A stretch of 64,000 nt of DNA. Source: Pieris napi. Lineage: Eukaryota; Arthropoda; Insecta; Lepidoptera; Pieridae. This document shows, in pieces, positions 1-12,200 of this stretch. A program made the position numbers and the translations under genes. The notes under the pieces are model-generated. The model had not been told where the DNA came from and did not search any database. It saw only the letters and a program-made list of their open reading frames with translations. The stretch is taken from the NCBI RefSeq assembly GCF_905475465.1, contig NC_062238.1:13299368-13363367 (forward strand). The letters are read 5' to 3'. How positions within the stretch are numbered: position 1 is the first letter of the stretch; every line of letters starts with the position of its first letter.

Positions 1-200
1 CGATATTTGTTATAAATAAGTGTTGTTTGATGATTTGCTGTTTTAAAAGAGTACCGAGAGTTTTTTACGCCGGCTTTTTCTCTCGGCCTACACCCTCTGT
101 CTTCTTTGCCGATGAGTAGGGACGCCTTCAAATTTAATGACGTGGAATAAGTGATACATGTATCTTATGTTCCATAATAAACATATTTTATTTTTATTTT
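1..200 (+). repeat. 3' tail of a non-LTR retrotransposon-like repeat (copy 1)
   Basis: This segment recurs in inverted orientation at about 8310-8500, with matching blocks around the words CTCTCGGCCTACACCCTCTG and GATACATGTATCTTATGTTC. The shared end, a short AT-rich run after an AATAA-like stretch, looks like the 3' end of an insect non-LTR retrotransposon. The left edge is cut by the window. No coding sequence of the element is visible here. Confidence 0.6.
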
Positions 201-215
201 TTATTTTAATAAATA

Positions 216-1290
216 CCTCAGTAAGAATATATTAAAAGTTATCTTATCAAGACCACTAGCTCCTAGCCTATGGGAACTGACCCTACGAACGCTGATGTTT
301 TTTACTTTTGTGTTTGTACCTCAGGCAGCCAAATCGCGAGCTCGCGAATGTGCACGCCTGCATTCCTAACAACAATATTGTCTATTGTTCACTTCAATTT
401 CTTTACGTTTAAAATCACACGCATACAAACAAAAAAGCTAAGGGTAATATATTATATAGTATTCATTTAAACAAATTACTGTTCCTCTATTGAGTAGACT
501 GTTTGGTGCGAGCGGTGGGCGTTTTTTCTAAATTAGAAATTGCACTAACTTTCTATCACGTTGTTTTTTAAATGTTTCATTATTAGACAGAAAAAAGTTC
601 ACCTAGTTTAATTTTATGCTTATCAGTTGCGGTTTAGGCAAATTAAATTGCCTTCTTGTTATCGCTCATTGGCATTGTCAAAAAAAAATTAAGTGCTATT
701 CAGAACGTCCGGGTAACGGGCATTCTAAGAGGTAAATTAAGTATTTAAAATCGAAGTGAAATATTTCCTATGAACTTAGATATATCGATAATTTTATAGT
801 TTCCTAAATAGAATCCTTTCAATATTAAATCAGAGCCAAAAGTATCTTTAATTAAGTTATAATCAGTTTTATTAGAAGCTGTTTAAAGCATCTACGTAAA
901 ATAGGTATACGTAAACGGCAAATATTGTAACAGAAAACCTAGATTTTTATAAATCAAATATAGATATTTAAATTAATGATAATCAAATATATGATATAAT
1001 TGTATGTTTTATTAAGAGTAGGTATTAATTTATGTTGCATTTCTAGAGATTGATATAGTATATTTCATTACGAGTGCGGAAAGCTTGTCATTGCAAAGAG
1101 TTCCGACAAATGTGCACGTGTACTGAACGACTATTTTTAATACAGTTGCGAAAAAATTAAGCAATTTAATAAAATAATAAAAACACAATAAACTCAACTA
1201 ACTAATCATCTATTTCTTATAAAAGTTATAATTCACATATACATTGAAATTGGTACAGTTTTTTATACTAACTGGGGAAGTTTTAGGTTG
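216..1290. other. AT-rich intergenic stretch
   Basis: No convincing gene. Open frames here are short, start at non-ATG codons or lack family resemblance. Nothing further is recognised. Confidence 0.5.
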
Positions 1291-1295
1291 CATAT

Positions 1296-2452
1296 TTACT
1301 GTTTGAGACAAACTATTATTAATTTCGTATGTATGTTGGTCAAAGGTGTTATACAATGGCGTTTGCCAGTTGATGGAATTGGATCTGATGAATTATCATT
1401 ATCAACGAAGGTAGATGGACGAACGTTCTCTTCAGTATTTTCATGTGAAGGAGACGGACTGGACTTTAAATTAATGGATTGTGTGATTTTTTTCCCAGTT
1501 TCTAGTTTGTGGTTTAATGAATCAGCAATATAGCCTTCTGCAACTTTGTCTGACTTCCAACCTCCTAGTCGCTTTAAGGACGTCAAATTGGCTTTCTGAA
1601 TCCGCCACGTCCAAGAAACGTAGCTATTTCTTTTGGCATATTACCAAATTTGTTTATCCCGATTGCTTGAGCTGTACACTTTCCTTTTTGATAATTTTGG
1701 AAAAAACGGTCGGTTTTTGCTTTTTGGGACCGCTGATTCATAAATTTTTGCACTATTCTAAGAAAATCTCCAAACAACAAAGCTTCTCGGTATCTTATTT
1801 TTTGTATTCGGAATCTTGATTAGTAGCATTTTTCCATGGGCTTCAATATCTTTTAAAGTAATATTGGCTAACTCCTCTCTGCGGCAAGCTCCAACAACGC
1901 CAAAAATCAGCGCAACCTTAAAAAAAAAAGGGATTTGATTAATATTTTTTTAAATAATATATTGACTGTATTTTGCGATTTCGTAAACTGAATACTAAAG
2001 AAAAATATAAGTATTTATTAATAAATTACCTTTGTGGCTAAATAACGATCATCGGGAGCTTCGTTCAAAAACCTTTCCACTTCATTCGATGTTAATATTT
2101 TCGACTTTTTAGTTGTAAAACCGTCTGATTGTCGTTTTAAGAAAGCTTTTAGTTTTGGGTATTCACTTATATCCACGTTGTTCCTTATTTTCAGCATACT
2201 TTTTATCATCGAAAACCTCGACCATAACGTAGAAGGCTTTAATTTTTCTGAGAGTTCGTAGAAGTATGCCAACATAACATTTTCTGAAAGACTATTTGCT
2301 TTTTTCTCTTCTCTCCACGTAATAAATTCGTCGTATGTAGAAATGTAGCGACTTTTTGACTTTTCCGGTAAAATGTTCTCCGAAGCATTTTGTGCAATTA
2401 TACTGAGTTCCGGTGGTGTTAATTCAAATAAAATATCGTCGAAATTACTCAT
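1296..2452 (-). pseudogene. Tyrosine recombinase (Crypton-like) gene, broken
   Basis: The first exon (2030-2452, ATG at 2452) encodes an N-terminal SAM-like, core-binding-type domain. A GT-AG intron (1917-2029) is followed by a segment with the first catalytic-arginine box, read as GACRREEL. The reading frame then shifts near 1765, and the remaining catalytic region is split over two more frames. Just after the FLG segment (about 1610) the HxxR box normally found in this family is missing, and the sequence jumps to the conserved LKRLGGWKSDKVAEGYI tail that precedes the nucleophile region. The family resembles Crypton-type or captured tyrosine recombinases common in insects and cnidarians. With one box deleted and at least two frame breaks, it cannot encode an active recombinase. 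The exact Crypton class is not determined. Confidence 0.65.
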
Positions 2453-3121
2453 TTTGTGCAACAAACAACTAAACTCGCAAGAACAATTTTGGAAAATGGT
2501 GCCAACCGTAAAAGAATATAATCAGAGTTTTTTTTTTGTTTTGACCCATTCTGGGTGGTCGCAAAGGGAACTATGCCCATACAGCCAAATCTTCAGTAGA
2601 ATTTTTTTATTGATATGAAATGAAAATGAAATTTAAACAGATGAAATGAAATGAAACCCAACCTAACTCGTTGAATCAAATCATTAAATCTGATATTGAA
2701 ACAAATTAGTAGCTTCTTTAAAGAAATATATGCATGAATCATACACACTTCTATGATTTTTTTTTAGTAAAAACTTCGTGGTTGGTTTTTTCTTTTTAAT
2801 AGACATTATTTTGACAGTTGGGAAAGAGAACGCACGAGTTCGGAAATGGTAAAGAAAAAGCACGAGTGTGTAATAGCCCCCCGAACGCTATACGTCACTG
2901 CAATACGCCACTTTTTGAGCAACTGTATTAAAAAAATATAATCGATTTTGAATAACGGCTACACCAATAAATAGCCACCGTGTTTGTCAGAAAACATAGC
3001 TATATATTTATTAATGCAAAAAATTAAAAGACTTTCGGGGTAGAAGGATTTCCAAAGTAAATCGGCAAAAACAGGCGAACGAAGACGTCTCTTACGAACG
3101 CTGACTGAACGATGAGAGAGA

Positions 3122-3659
3122 TCTATATATATAAAAGAAAGTCGTGTTTGTTACAACTTACAACACTTATAACTCGAGAACGGCTGGACCGATTGCCATG
3201 GTTTTTGATTTGTTGGATTTGTTTCCGTCCCGAATAGCAGAATAAAATATCGAATAACGATAAATTGATTAATTAATTTTACGAATGCAAAAACCATATG
3301 GTGCCATGTGTTGACAAAACTACGCATCATTTTACGTCGAATTCGTGTCAGTTCAAGAAATTCCGATCTTGAGGTGAATGAGGAGATGCATAACCATGCT
3401 TTGATCCTGATCAAAAGATGTTGGATATCAGAAAGTGCTTAACATGCAGTATCGCCATATTGACGCTAGAGAGAAGATGCCTAATGTGTAAAACTACCAT
3501 TCTTCTTTCGCAATGGCAAGCAATAAAACATTTCTGTATTTGCAAAAAAGTTGTATTAATGTAATACTTAACATTAATGAAATCCTAAAATAAGTTAAAT
3601 TAAAGTAACAACGATATTATAAGGATGTAGGGCGGAACGAAGTTAGCCAGGTCAGCTAG
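3122..3659 (+). mobile_element. Non-autonomous Helitron
   Basis: The segment starts with TCTATATATATAAAA after an A, and ends with CAGCTAG before a T, which fits Helitron insertion between A and T with 5' TC and 3' CTRR ends. The internal start 'ACTCGAGAACGGCTGGACCG' is a motif I know from many lepidopteran Helitrons. There is no Rep/helicase coding, so it is a non-autonomous copy of about 540 bp. Confidence 0.65.
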
Positions 3660-3879
3660 TAATATATAAAAGAGACCCAGGGAAGAGTTGTAGAGCTTGA
3701 TAGTTCCTACACAGTTATAAAAACAAGTCTTCCGCCGCGTCTATCTGTTCGAGATAAACTCAAAAACTACTACACGAAATTTATTGCGATTTTCACCAAT
3801 ATCTAGAATGATTCACGAGGAAGCCTATATAAGTAAATAATTTTTCAAGACTTACTGGTCACGGTCGCCTGTACGAAGT

Positions 3880-4165
3880 CAAGTCAAGTCAAAAATCATT
3901 TATTCATATAGGTAACACAATGTACACTTATGAACGTCAATAAATAATAAATTATACATTTAATGTCTCTAATTTTACATTTAGTGCCAGTTCTCAAATC
4001 AAGGGCGTAGAACGGAAGAAAAGAACTGGCAATAAACTCTCCGCCACTCTTTTTAATCGCAAAGTTTATTTTTGTTTATTTTTACACAACGTTTTTAAGG
4101 AGCTGCAACCAATACAACATGTTCCACATGACTTCTTAAGTAATAAAATAAATTAAAAACAATAT
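3880..4165 (-). repeat. Dispersed repeat with hairpin, probably a non-LTR 3' region
   Basis: An AAGTC tandem tail lies at the left (about 3878-3895), as expected for a minus-oriented retroelement 3' end. The block 3983-4068 recurs in the same orientation at 58586-58661. This copy contains the perfect 9-bp inverted repeat GCCAGTTCT / AGAACTGGC. The element class is not certain. Confidence 0.5.
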
Positions 4166-5129
4166 TTGTACTCTATAAGCAGGAGGCATGGTGAAATAGG
4201 AGCACGCACTTACATTCTCGTGGGAACAACACGCAAATACATAGTCGAAATAGCTAACATCACCGCTTACACGAATTCAAGTACGACCGAGTCTCCACCA
4301 GTAGCACCCGTTCACGAGTATGACGCATGGCCAGCCATCGGCCCCTCGCCATATTTTACGGAGAGAGACAAGCAATGACATTTAAGCGAGCATGACGATC
4401 CTTGAAGCCGGGGATAGTCCCCAGTGTATGTACTATATATTTTAATGCTAATTACTTCTTAAAGCTCGGTCGACATCCGGCAAGTATAAAAAAACGCAGT
4501 GATTCTTAAAATCCTTGGTTACGTATTATATTGCAAAGTAAAGCTATTGTGTAAAGTTTTTGAAAATTGAATATGGTCAAGTGTTTGACTGTATTCAACG
4601 AATGTTTAAGAATAATAAAAGCTATATTAATATCAACGTAGTTAAAATGCAGGAAAAACATCAACAACCACATTCTTTATATTTTAATCTGAAATCGTAT
4701 ATTTTAATCTGAAATCGTAATAAAAAAAATTGTAAAAAGTGGCATTGCGAGTCGTGAGCCGTGACATTACATCAAATAGCAAGCAGCCAAGTAGAACATA
4801 CAGGTCCAAAAATATTTATTCATAACGTGTTAAATGTCGTAATAAAAGTTATCAATATACCTTTATAGTTAAATGAACTTTATTTCGTAATACTTCGAAA
4901 ACAATAATCTGTGTAATGTAAGCTCCCTGGCCCAAGGATCGATTACAATAATGTGGAAAAAATTGAGCCAATACATAGATATACATTTCGTGTATTTTTT
5001 GAGATACGACCTTGGAATATTTGGTACTATATCTTTTTTCATCTGTTGTGTCACTCTTTAACCAAATGAGGAAATAATGGGAATGAAAAAAGGATAGAAT
5101 TTATTTAAAAATTTCACAATCTACATGTC
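4166..5129. other. Intergenic, unassigned
   Basis: A 70-codon plus-strand open frame at 4166-4378 has no recognisable family and no splice context. The rest is AT-rich. The right part is the 3' flank of the SNRNP48 gene. Confidence 0.4.
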
Positions 5130-7397
5130 TTATTCCTTTTCGACTTTTATCTTAATGGTGTTAATTTCTAAAGTTCTGTTATAACCGGATTCATATTTAT
5201 CTTCATAACTTTTATTTTCTTCTTTGATCTTTATTTGATGTATTCCAGCAGCATAGGAGTGATTCTTATATTCTTGCCTAAAATTGTCAGGTTTCCTTGA
5301 TTCATCTCTGCATCTGTCACCATTCATACCTATTTTGTGCCTATTTTCTCTTTTATAATCATCATGTTTATTTCTGTTGTGTAATTTGTCTTGATACCTA
5401 CTCCTCTCGTGTTCTCTAAAATTATTTCTTCTATTGTCCAAATTTTCATGACTTTTATCTCTAACATTATGCCTACTACTATGTCTTTCATTATATTTGT
5501 CTCGTCTATATGTTTTAACATTATGAATATCCCTTTTTGTCCGTGAGGAGTATGTATTCCGCTTGCTTTCATGTCTTGTATCTATAGATCTTCCTGAAGT
5601 ATTTGGTTTATTTTCATAATAAAACATTTGTTTGTTTCTATTAAGTCTTTCAAGTGATAAACTCCTCTCTCTTTTGATTTCATCATGGAGATTCTTGTCA
5701 TGGATTGTTTTTTCTACAGTGTCCTCCTGTTCATTAAGAATGCCAGTGTACATCTCCATCTGAAAATTTAAAATGAATCTTCACATATTATAATATTAAG
5801 TTCCTCTTTCTTTATGAATGTGCTTATCTTAAAAACAACAAAACAGATGTATGACAAGATAATGAAAAGAAAATAAGCTACATTTTAATCAAATTCAGCA
5901 ACAGGTAATGCAGCCATTTCAATTTATTATATATTCTAGAGTGTTAATGAGCCCTGTAGTAATTTTAAAGTAAAAAGTTTAATATTTGATGTTCAGTTGT
6001 CAGTTAATATTATTTCATAGATCAGTAAATCATTTAAGGTACCTGAGTTCTTATGACGTCGCGTAAAACATCAGAGTACTTCTTGGTTTTAGCAGCAACG
6101 CGATACTTTGTGCGTCGCCGCCGCATGTCACGCAGTTCCGAAAGTATTTCAATGCGCGACTTTGCCTTTTTTTCAGTTTTCACTTCATTTACACTGTGAA
6201 AAAAAGATATTTAAAACACTAAACATCTGTCATAATATTTTCTTTGATTAGCACATTTGATATAGTGAAAACATTTACTCACTCATTTAAAGCTAAGTCA
6301 GAAATGTCATGGCTAGTTGGATCCGATGCAACAACAGCATCATATATTGCACGGCGTTCATCTACTGTATAGGTTGCTTGTAGACGCTCCAAGGTAAGCG
6401 GTGCAGGTCCATCCCAAATATTGCCTTTTAGAAGTTAAGGAAATAGCTTAACATTTAATGTAGTTTGTTATTATCATAATTATTTTAAGGTTTAACTATA
6501 ATGTGAATAAATATTAAGTCTTAGCCAGTCTTAGGTTGAGCCAAACACATGTCTCTGTATCTAACGTTCAATATATTAATTAAGAAATACAACATTGTTA
6601 CGAATTATAAAATACCATCTTAAATTTAATATTATCCTGCTTATGTAAAATTAATTGTTACTTAAAAATAAAAGGATACATTATGTTGGTAAAACACCTT
6701 TTTCTTAACAAAAAAGATTCCAGATTTTATTTTCACTGTAAAAAGTACAAAGTTAAATCTTTAATTACTAAATAACTTTAAAATATCATAAATAAAACAT
6801 ACCTTTTTTAAATGTTGGATCATCCTTAGAAGCATTTGCTATTATCAAGTTAATATCTTGTGAATCTGAAAAATGGCCAATGTGAATTACAGTATGACGC
6901 AAACAAATTAATTATTTTGTTATTAACTACATGTTGTTGCATGTCAATTTTAAGTTAATTAGAGTTGTCCATGACAACTAATTATCAAATATGATTAACA
7001 CATTTAATTTAGAAGCTACTTAACATAAATCATACTTAGTTTAACAATTGCTTGAGCATTAGAATTCAGAGGTTCCGGCAATAACTTTTCCTCTTGAGCG
7101 TAACCCTGGATTCTTAACCAGCATTGCTCTTCATGTTCCTTAGATTTTTTGGTAGATATTTTGTGTGCAGTGTCGTAAGCACAAGTTTCAAATTCAGCGT
7201 TCTGAAAAGTAGTATAATAAAGTAATATTTTAAGGATAGTATCACCAATGAATTATTATGGCTAACTCAATTTTCCTTACAGAAACTAAAATCTGCCGAT
7301 TCCATTGTAAGCTCTGCAAGATCATTGTTATTTCGTTATTACTGCGAGAAATAAATGCTTCCAAATCTGTAAGTTCTGTATGTCTGTTTGAAACCAT
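5130..7397 (-). CDS. SNRNP48: U11/U12 snRNP 48 kDa protein (minor spliceosome)
   Basis: Six exons on the minus strand join in phase: 7281-7397, 7036-7201, 6803-6865, 6283-6424, 6043-6193, 5130-5759 (1269 nt, 422 aa). The first ATG is at 7397. Residues 46-66 form a C-x5-H-x9-H-x3-C (CHHC) zinc finger, the U11-48K hallmark that contacts the 5' splice site of U12-type introns. Two further blocks match the human protein as I remember it: a DERRAIYDAVV segment and an IEILSELRDMRRRR...DVLRDVIR segment. The C-terminal 209 residues, encoded by the last exon, are Arg/Lys/Asp/Ser-rich and low-complexity, as in other splicing factors. It acts in the nucleus in the U11/U12 di-snRNP. No frame break is seen. 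The assignment rests on domain order and the exact CHHC spacing. Confidence 0.88.
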
Positions 7398-7974
7398 ATT
7401 TATGAAATCGTTGATCCTTTTTAATGTTCACAATGAGGTTATTAGATAAGCAATTCGATATAGGTAATACAAAATAGAGAATAATCAATAAATTACATTT
7501 TGTATATTTATTTATTAAAGTTATTATACTTCTTTAACTTCAATTTAAGTCATCTGTCATTTGAAGACTGAAGCATAGAGAAATAATATATACTGGGAAG
7601 TGACATATTTCAAGACTGTCAAATTTGACATCAGCTATACAGCTAGCATCAGCATCAGCTATAACGCAATGCGTTTGCAAGTTGAAAGAGCGAGAATTCG
7701 TTGCTATAATGGTTTTTATGTTATATAATAAAAATACCGCATCTATTCAGTTTGAGAACACTAACATTCATATAATTAATAGGAAAAAATGTCTTTAATT
7801 TGATATATGATTAATAAATGTACGTTATGAACGCATAAATGTATCGAGATCATACCTGTTTACACCTGGCTACGAAGAACTGCGGCCAGGTGGGCAACGG
7901 CACCCGTGATTTTTTAAAATTCTGATGTAGACGATATTTTATTTAAATTACTAGTGAACGAAATGTTTTCCCAA

Positions 7975-8125
7975 AAATCAATTCAAAATAATTTCATTAA
8001 AAATAGTATATTAATTTTGACAGGCACCTTGGTAGATATACATTCTCCTAATTATAAATATACATAAAAATTTGGGTTTTAGCAAATAACCGATGAGCGC
8101 ACTAATCCTGCAGGCTGCAGCCGCA
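7975..8125 (+). repeat. Truncated MITE copy, same family as 55560-55753
   Basis: The segment shares a body (TTCCCAAA..ATCAATTCAAAAT, TTTTGA(C/T)AGGC, AATATACAT) and a right end (AA(C/T)CGATGA(G/A)CGCA..ATCCTGCAG) with the complete copy inside VPS13D. The left terminal inverted repeat present in the other copy is not found here, so this copy is 5'-truncated or internally rearranged. Confidence 0.55.
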
Positions 8126-8309
8126 TAAGTACTATAAGGCTTAAAGGCGGCTGTATTTTACAAATGCACCAGGACAATAACTAAACGATAAGTTATTAAT
8201 AATGTCACTAGTCTTTCCCTATAGTTTATTGAGGGGATAGGGTGAGCGACCGGTCTGATGATGTCTCAATGAATATAATGCTAGCGTTTGAAAAAAAAAA
8301 ATAAAAAAA

Positions 8310-8500
8310 TATGTTTATTATGGAACATAAGATACATGTATCACTGATTCCACGTCATTAAATTTGAATTTGTAGGCATCCCTACTCATCGGCAAAGAAG
8401 ACAGAGGGTGTAGGCCGAGAGAAAAAGCCTAAAAACTCTCGGTACTCTTTTAAAATATCAAATCATCAAACAACACTTATTTTAAAACAAATATCACAAA
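8310..8500 (-). repeat. 3' tail of a non-LTR retrotransposon-like repeat (copy 2, inverted)
   Basis: Reverse complement of the segment at 1-200, including the poly-A-like stretch at about 8286-8312 next to the conserved end. The two copies differ by scattered substitutions, so they are old independent insertions or one rearranged pair. Confidence 0.6.
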
Positions 8501-9299
8501 TTAATTAGAGGTAGCCTGTCTAACACTAGTCCCAGGCCCTTTTTATAAAAACTTCAATAAAAACTTCTACATACATAAGATCGAGCCCTTGTCCAAGTTA
8601 AATTACGACACTTGTTGCTTACAAGCTCAAGCAACCCTTATAAAGGCGGACTTAAGAAATTATATGCGGATATAATTAAAATACTATTAAAAGATTGCGA
8701 TACGTCTACCAAGTTGGAATTTAATAGAGAAGGTGTGAAGATTAAAGCCGAGTTATTCCGTGTACAAGTGTACATTATGTTACCTATATTATTAATTAAA
8801 TGATTTTTGACTTTTGAGAGTACCTATGTACCTATTGTCAAATTCGAAATAGACTTAATCAATTAATTCTAACACTTATTAATGAGATTGTCGATAGTTA
8901 TTTTAACTAAACTTTAATAATAATATTCGCTATTTAAATGATCAACTCCGTTTGGTGACATCGCTAGAACAATACTCGCCATTTGATGACAACAGCTGAA
9001 AATATAGAAGAAAAGAAGATTTTTTATGCATATTGAATGAACGATATGTTATGGTCTATTATTGACGTAAACTTTAAATTCGTTAAATAGATTTCGCTAG
9101 TGTTTCATAAATGTCAGTTTTGTATAACTAATAAATAATCTGTGGCTTCGCCTAGATCAAGATCATCGTGGTTAGTAATAACATGTCAAATTGATAATTA
9201 TTCATGTCAATTGCAAATTGCAATTCCAATTTTCAACCTTGATAGATAAAGACGTGTGCTTTTAAACTACAATTTATAAAGTCTGAATGTTACTGAAAA

Positions 9300-12200
9300 A
9301 TGGCAGATTCCGAGGTATTCACAACAACCTAAAACATTTAATTCGTAAATTATTTATAAACCGGCTTTTAATGTCATGGTTTTTCTCAGGTGTTAAAGAA
9401 ATTGAAGGATGTACCATTTAAAATCCAAACCGCAAGTCTTAAACAGCGCCGGGAAATTATTGAAGAGATACAGGATGTTCTGTCTACACCTGGTAGTGAA
9501 TACATTATACTTTAGAATGTACCTTTAACGTTACTTAACCTACAAATATAACATCAATTAATCATAAAATCTTAGCCTTCTGTGCCACAACAAGGCACTG
9601 CTAAAATGTATTGATCTATCAATTTGTATTTGTAACTTAAGTTGCTGCTTGTACTACTTAATATATAATACCTAACCTATAATATCTTCAAATAATTTTT
9701 ACAGGTATAACTGAAGCAGCAGTTCGGTTTGTGTGTCGAGTCTTGACTTTAACCTTGCATCGCTACAGAGACTCTACCTCACAGTCTTATGTAAAGGGTT
9801 TATTAACCTACCTTGTGGTCAACCACAGGGAATGGACCTTTAGGAATTTTTTACCAGTTCTTTTAGACATATCTGAACAGCTTAGAAATACGGCCACATC
9901 GTAAGTAGTGTTTACTCTATCTTTAAATGGTCAGCAACATATTTGGACTAATTTATACTGTTTTATCTTTAATTTAGTAAGAACACCAGCCAAAGTGGTC
10001 TTTATGCTCTGCGCTGGACGACAGTTTTAGTGGAAAATGGAATTAAAGTGGAAAATGGTGAAGTTGACTATACCCCACTGGTACTCTGTCAAGCAAACTT
10101 ATTGGCTGTTGTGTCTGCATTTGGTGATAAACGTAAAAATGACAAAGCTTACACTATGGTAAGTTACATAATTGATCATTTTCCTTTTTCATAATGTAAT
10201 TTTACTATTCATACCTTTAATATTTTTTACTCTTCTTTTATTATAGTTACATACATCATGGCACTCAGTTGGAGTAGAGAAACTAGGAAAATGGATTGAA
10301 GTTCTCTTGTCTCAAGCTCCTGATTCTGGACCACACATCTGTGTGGCATTTTCAGCTCTATGTAAACACACAAAACAAATAGATAAACAAGATCTAGTGC
10401 TGAAGCATAAGGTAGGATTTGTGTACTGACAACAATCTAATCTAAGATAACTTGTATTTTTACAATGGGTCTTGATTTTTGTTTCAGGTGAAAATTCTGG
10501 AATCTTTCACTAAAAGTCTAGTTAGTGTAAAGCTGCGACCGAACCCTAATTATATTCGTAGCTGCTCTGACCTGTTGCATACTTTACTTAAATCGGATAT
10601 TCAAGATACACTCCTCCCGGCTCTACATAAGGCTATGTTAAGGAGCCCGGAGACCATCATCGAGGCGGTCGGAGTCGTGGTCTATAATCTTAATATACAT
10701 TTGGATGCACTAGCAGTTGACATAGGAAAAAGTTTAATAGGTTTGTAATTTTATACCATAATCGGATGGTATAAGAATATATGAATTACAATTGAGATTG
10801 TAAAGCATAATATTGGTAACATTAAGGATATTCTCATAAGTCAAGCTTGTCACAGGGCACTATAAACATTATATGTATCACTATTAAATCATCATTGACT
10901 TTAATTAAATTTTCTCTTTTTAAGCTAAGAAAACTATAATAAATAATAAATTTACACCATTCTAAAGCATATATTCTAACAATATAATGATCTGTTTCAG
11001 TAAATACCCACTCACGCGACGACTGGACTCGTGCAGCAGCGAGTCAGGCGCTGTGCTCCGTGGCGCGTCGTTGCTCGGCCTTAGCCCCGGCCAAGACTGT
11101 ACTCGCCGCGGCCTTCGCCGAATATAACGGGGCCAGCGGGAAGCTCACTTCGAGCGAGGACAAGATCGCGGTTCTACACGTACGTGGCTAGTACCGTTAA
11201 AATAATAAGGATTCCCTAAATACTATAGAGATAGCGCGAGAGACACTAAATAATAACAGAAACTCTGCGATACCAATTTTATTAGAATAGACCGGTATAG
11301 TTTTAATGATGTTATGATTTTTTGTATTAATTGTTTTGGGACTCGTAATTAAAAAAACTCCTACTAAATGAAATAAGAAAATGAATTGACCGTCAGGCCG
11401 TCGGCACGCTGAGTGAAGTGAGTGTGACGGAAGAGGACTTCTCGACGTTGTTCGAGGAAGTCACGACGCAGATCTCGCGAGTGATGGAAGCGGAGTCGCA
11501 CGAGCGCACGCTGTGTGTGTCCCTGGACGTGCTGCATCGCTGGGCGCAACGTGCGCGGGCGCCGCTCTCCGACATGATACTGCAGATGTATAAGGTTAAT
11601 TCCGACGCGGATACAATTAATTATAATTCCAAACAAATCAATGGGGCCGTTTTTAATTAAAATTATGTTCGTTCAGAAAAACCTACCGGCGAAGAGCACT
11701 ACGCAAGCGGTGAGGATTGCGTACACGTCGTTGATATCGCGAATCGTGGTCTCGCACGGAATCCGGCCTTCGCAAGCCGACGCCCTCAAGTCCGTCCTCC
11801 TCGCTGCCGTCGAGAAAGCGGCTCAACAACCTTTACAGGTATTTTTTTAACTTATTTATTAATAACCTCGATTTACAAAGGTTCATTACGTTTTGCGTTA
11901 CATGGTATTTGCAGTTAAATCTCAATTGACCGAGCGTTCGTAAAAGAAACGTAACATTCCAGCACCCGATAGTGAGCGAGGGAGTGTGCGCCATGGTCGC
12001 GCTGGTGCAGATGGACTCGGGGGGCGAGCTGGCGGCGCGCCCGCAAGTGTGGAGCGCGCTCTTGCACGCCGACAGACACGTGCTGCTGCACGACCGGCTC
12101 CTGCTCGCGGCCACCGACGACGGTACCTATCGCTCGATCGGCCTCACTCCCGACCCGAACGAACTCTTCGCGCTCATCCGTATCTTACTTTAAGTTCGCT

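Larger units (their letters stand above)
7398..9299. other. Intergenic region between SNRNP48 and GCN1
   Basis: This is the divergent 5' flank of both genes. It holds a truncated MITE copy (about 7975-8125) and an inverted non-LTR tail (about 8310-8500), described separately. A 63-codon open frame at 8612-8803 has no recognisable family. No core promoter motif could be fixed with confidence. Confidence 0.5.

Noticed and set aside
4166..4378. 70-codon plus-strand frame
   Set aside because: No family, no splice context, lies between repeat pieces.
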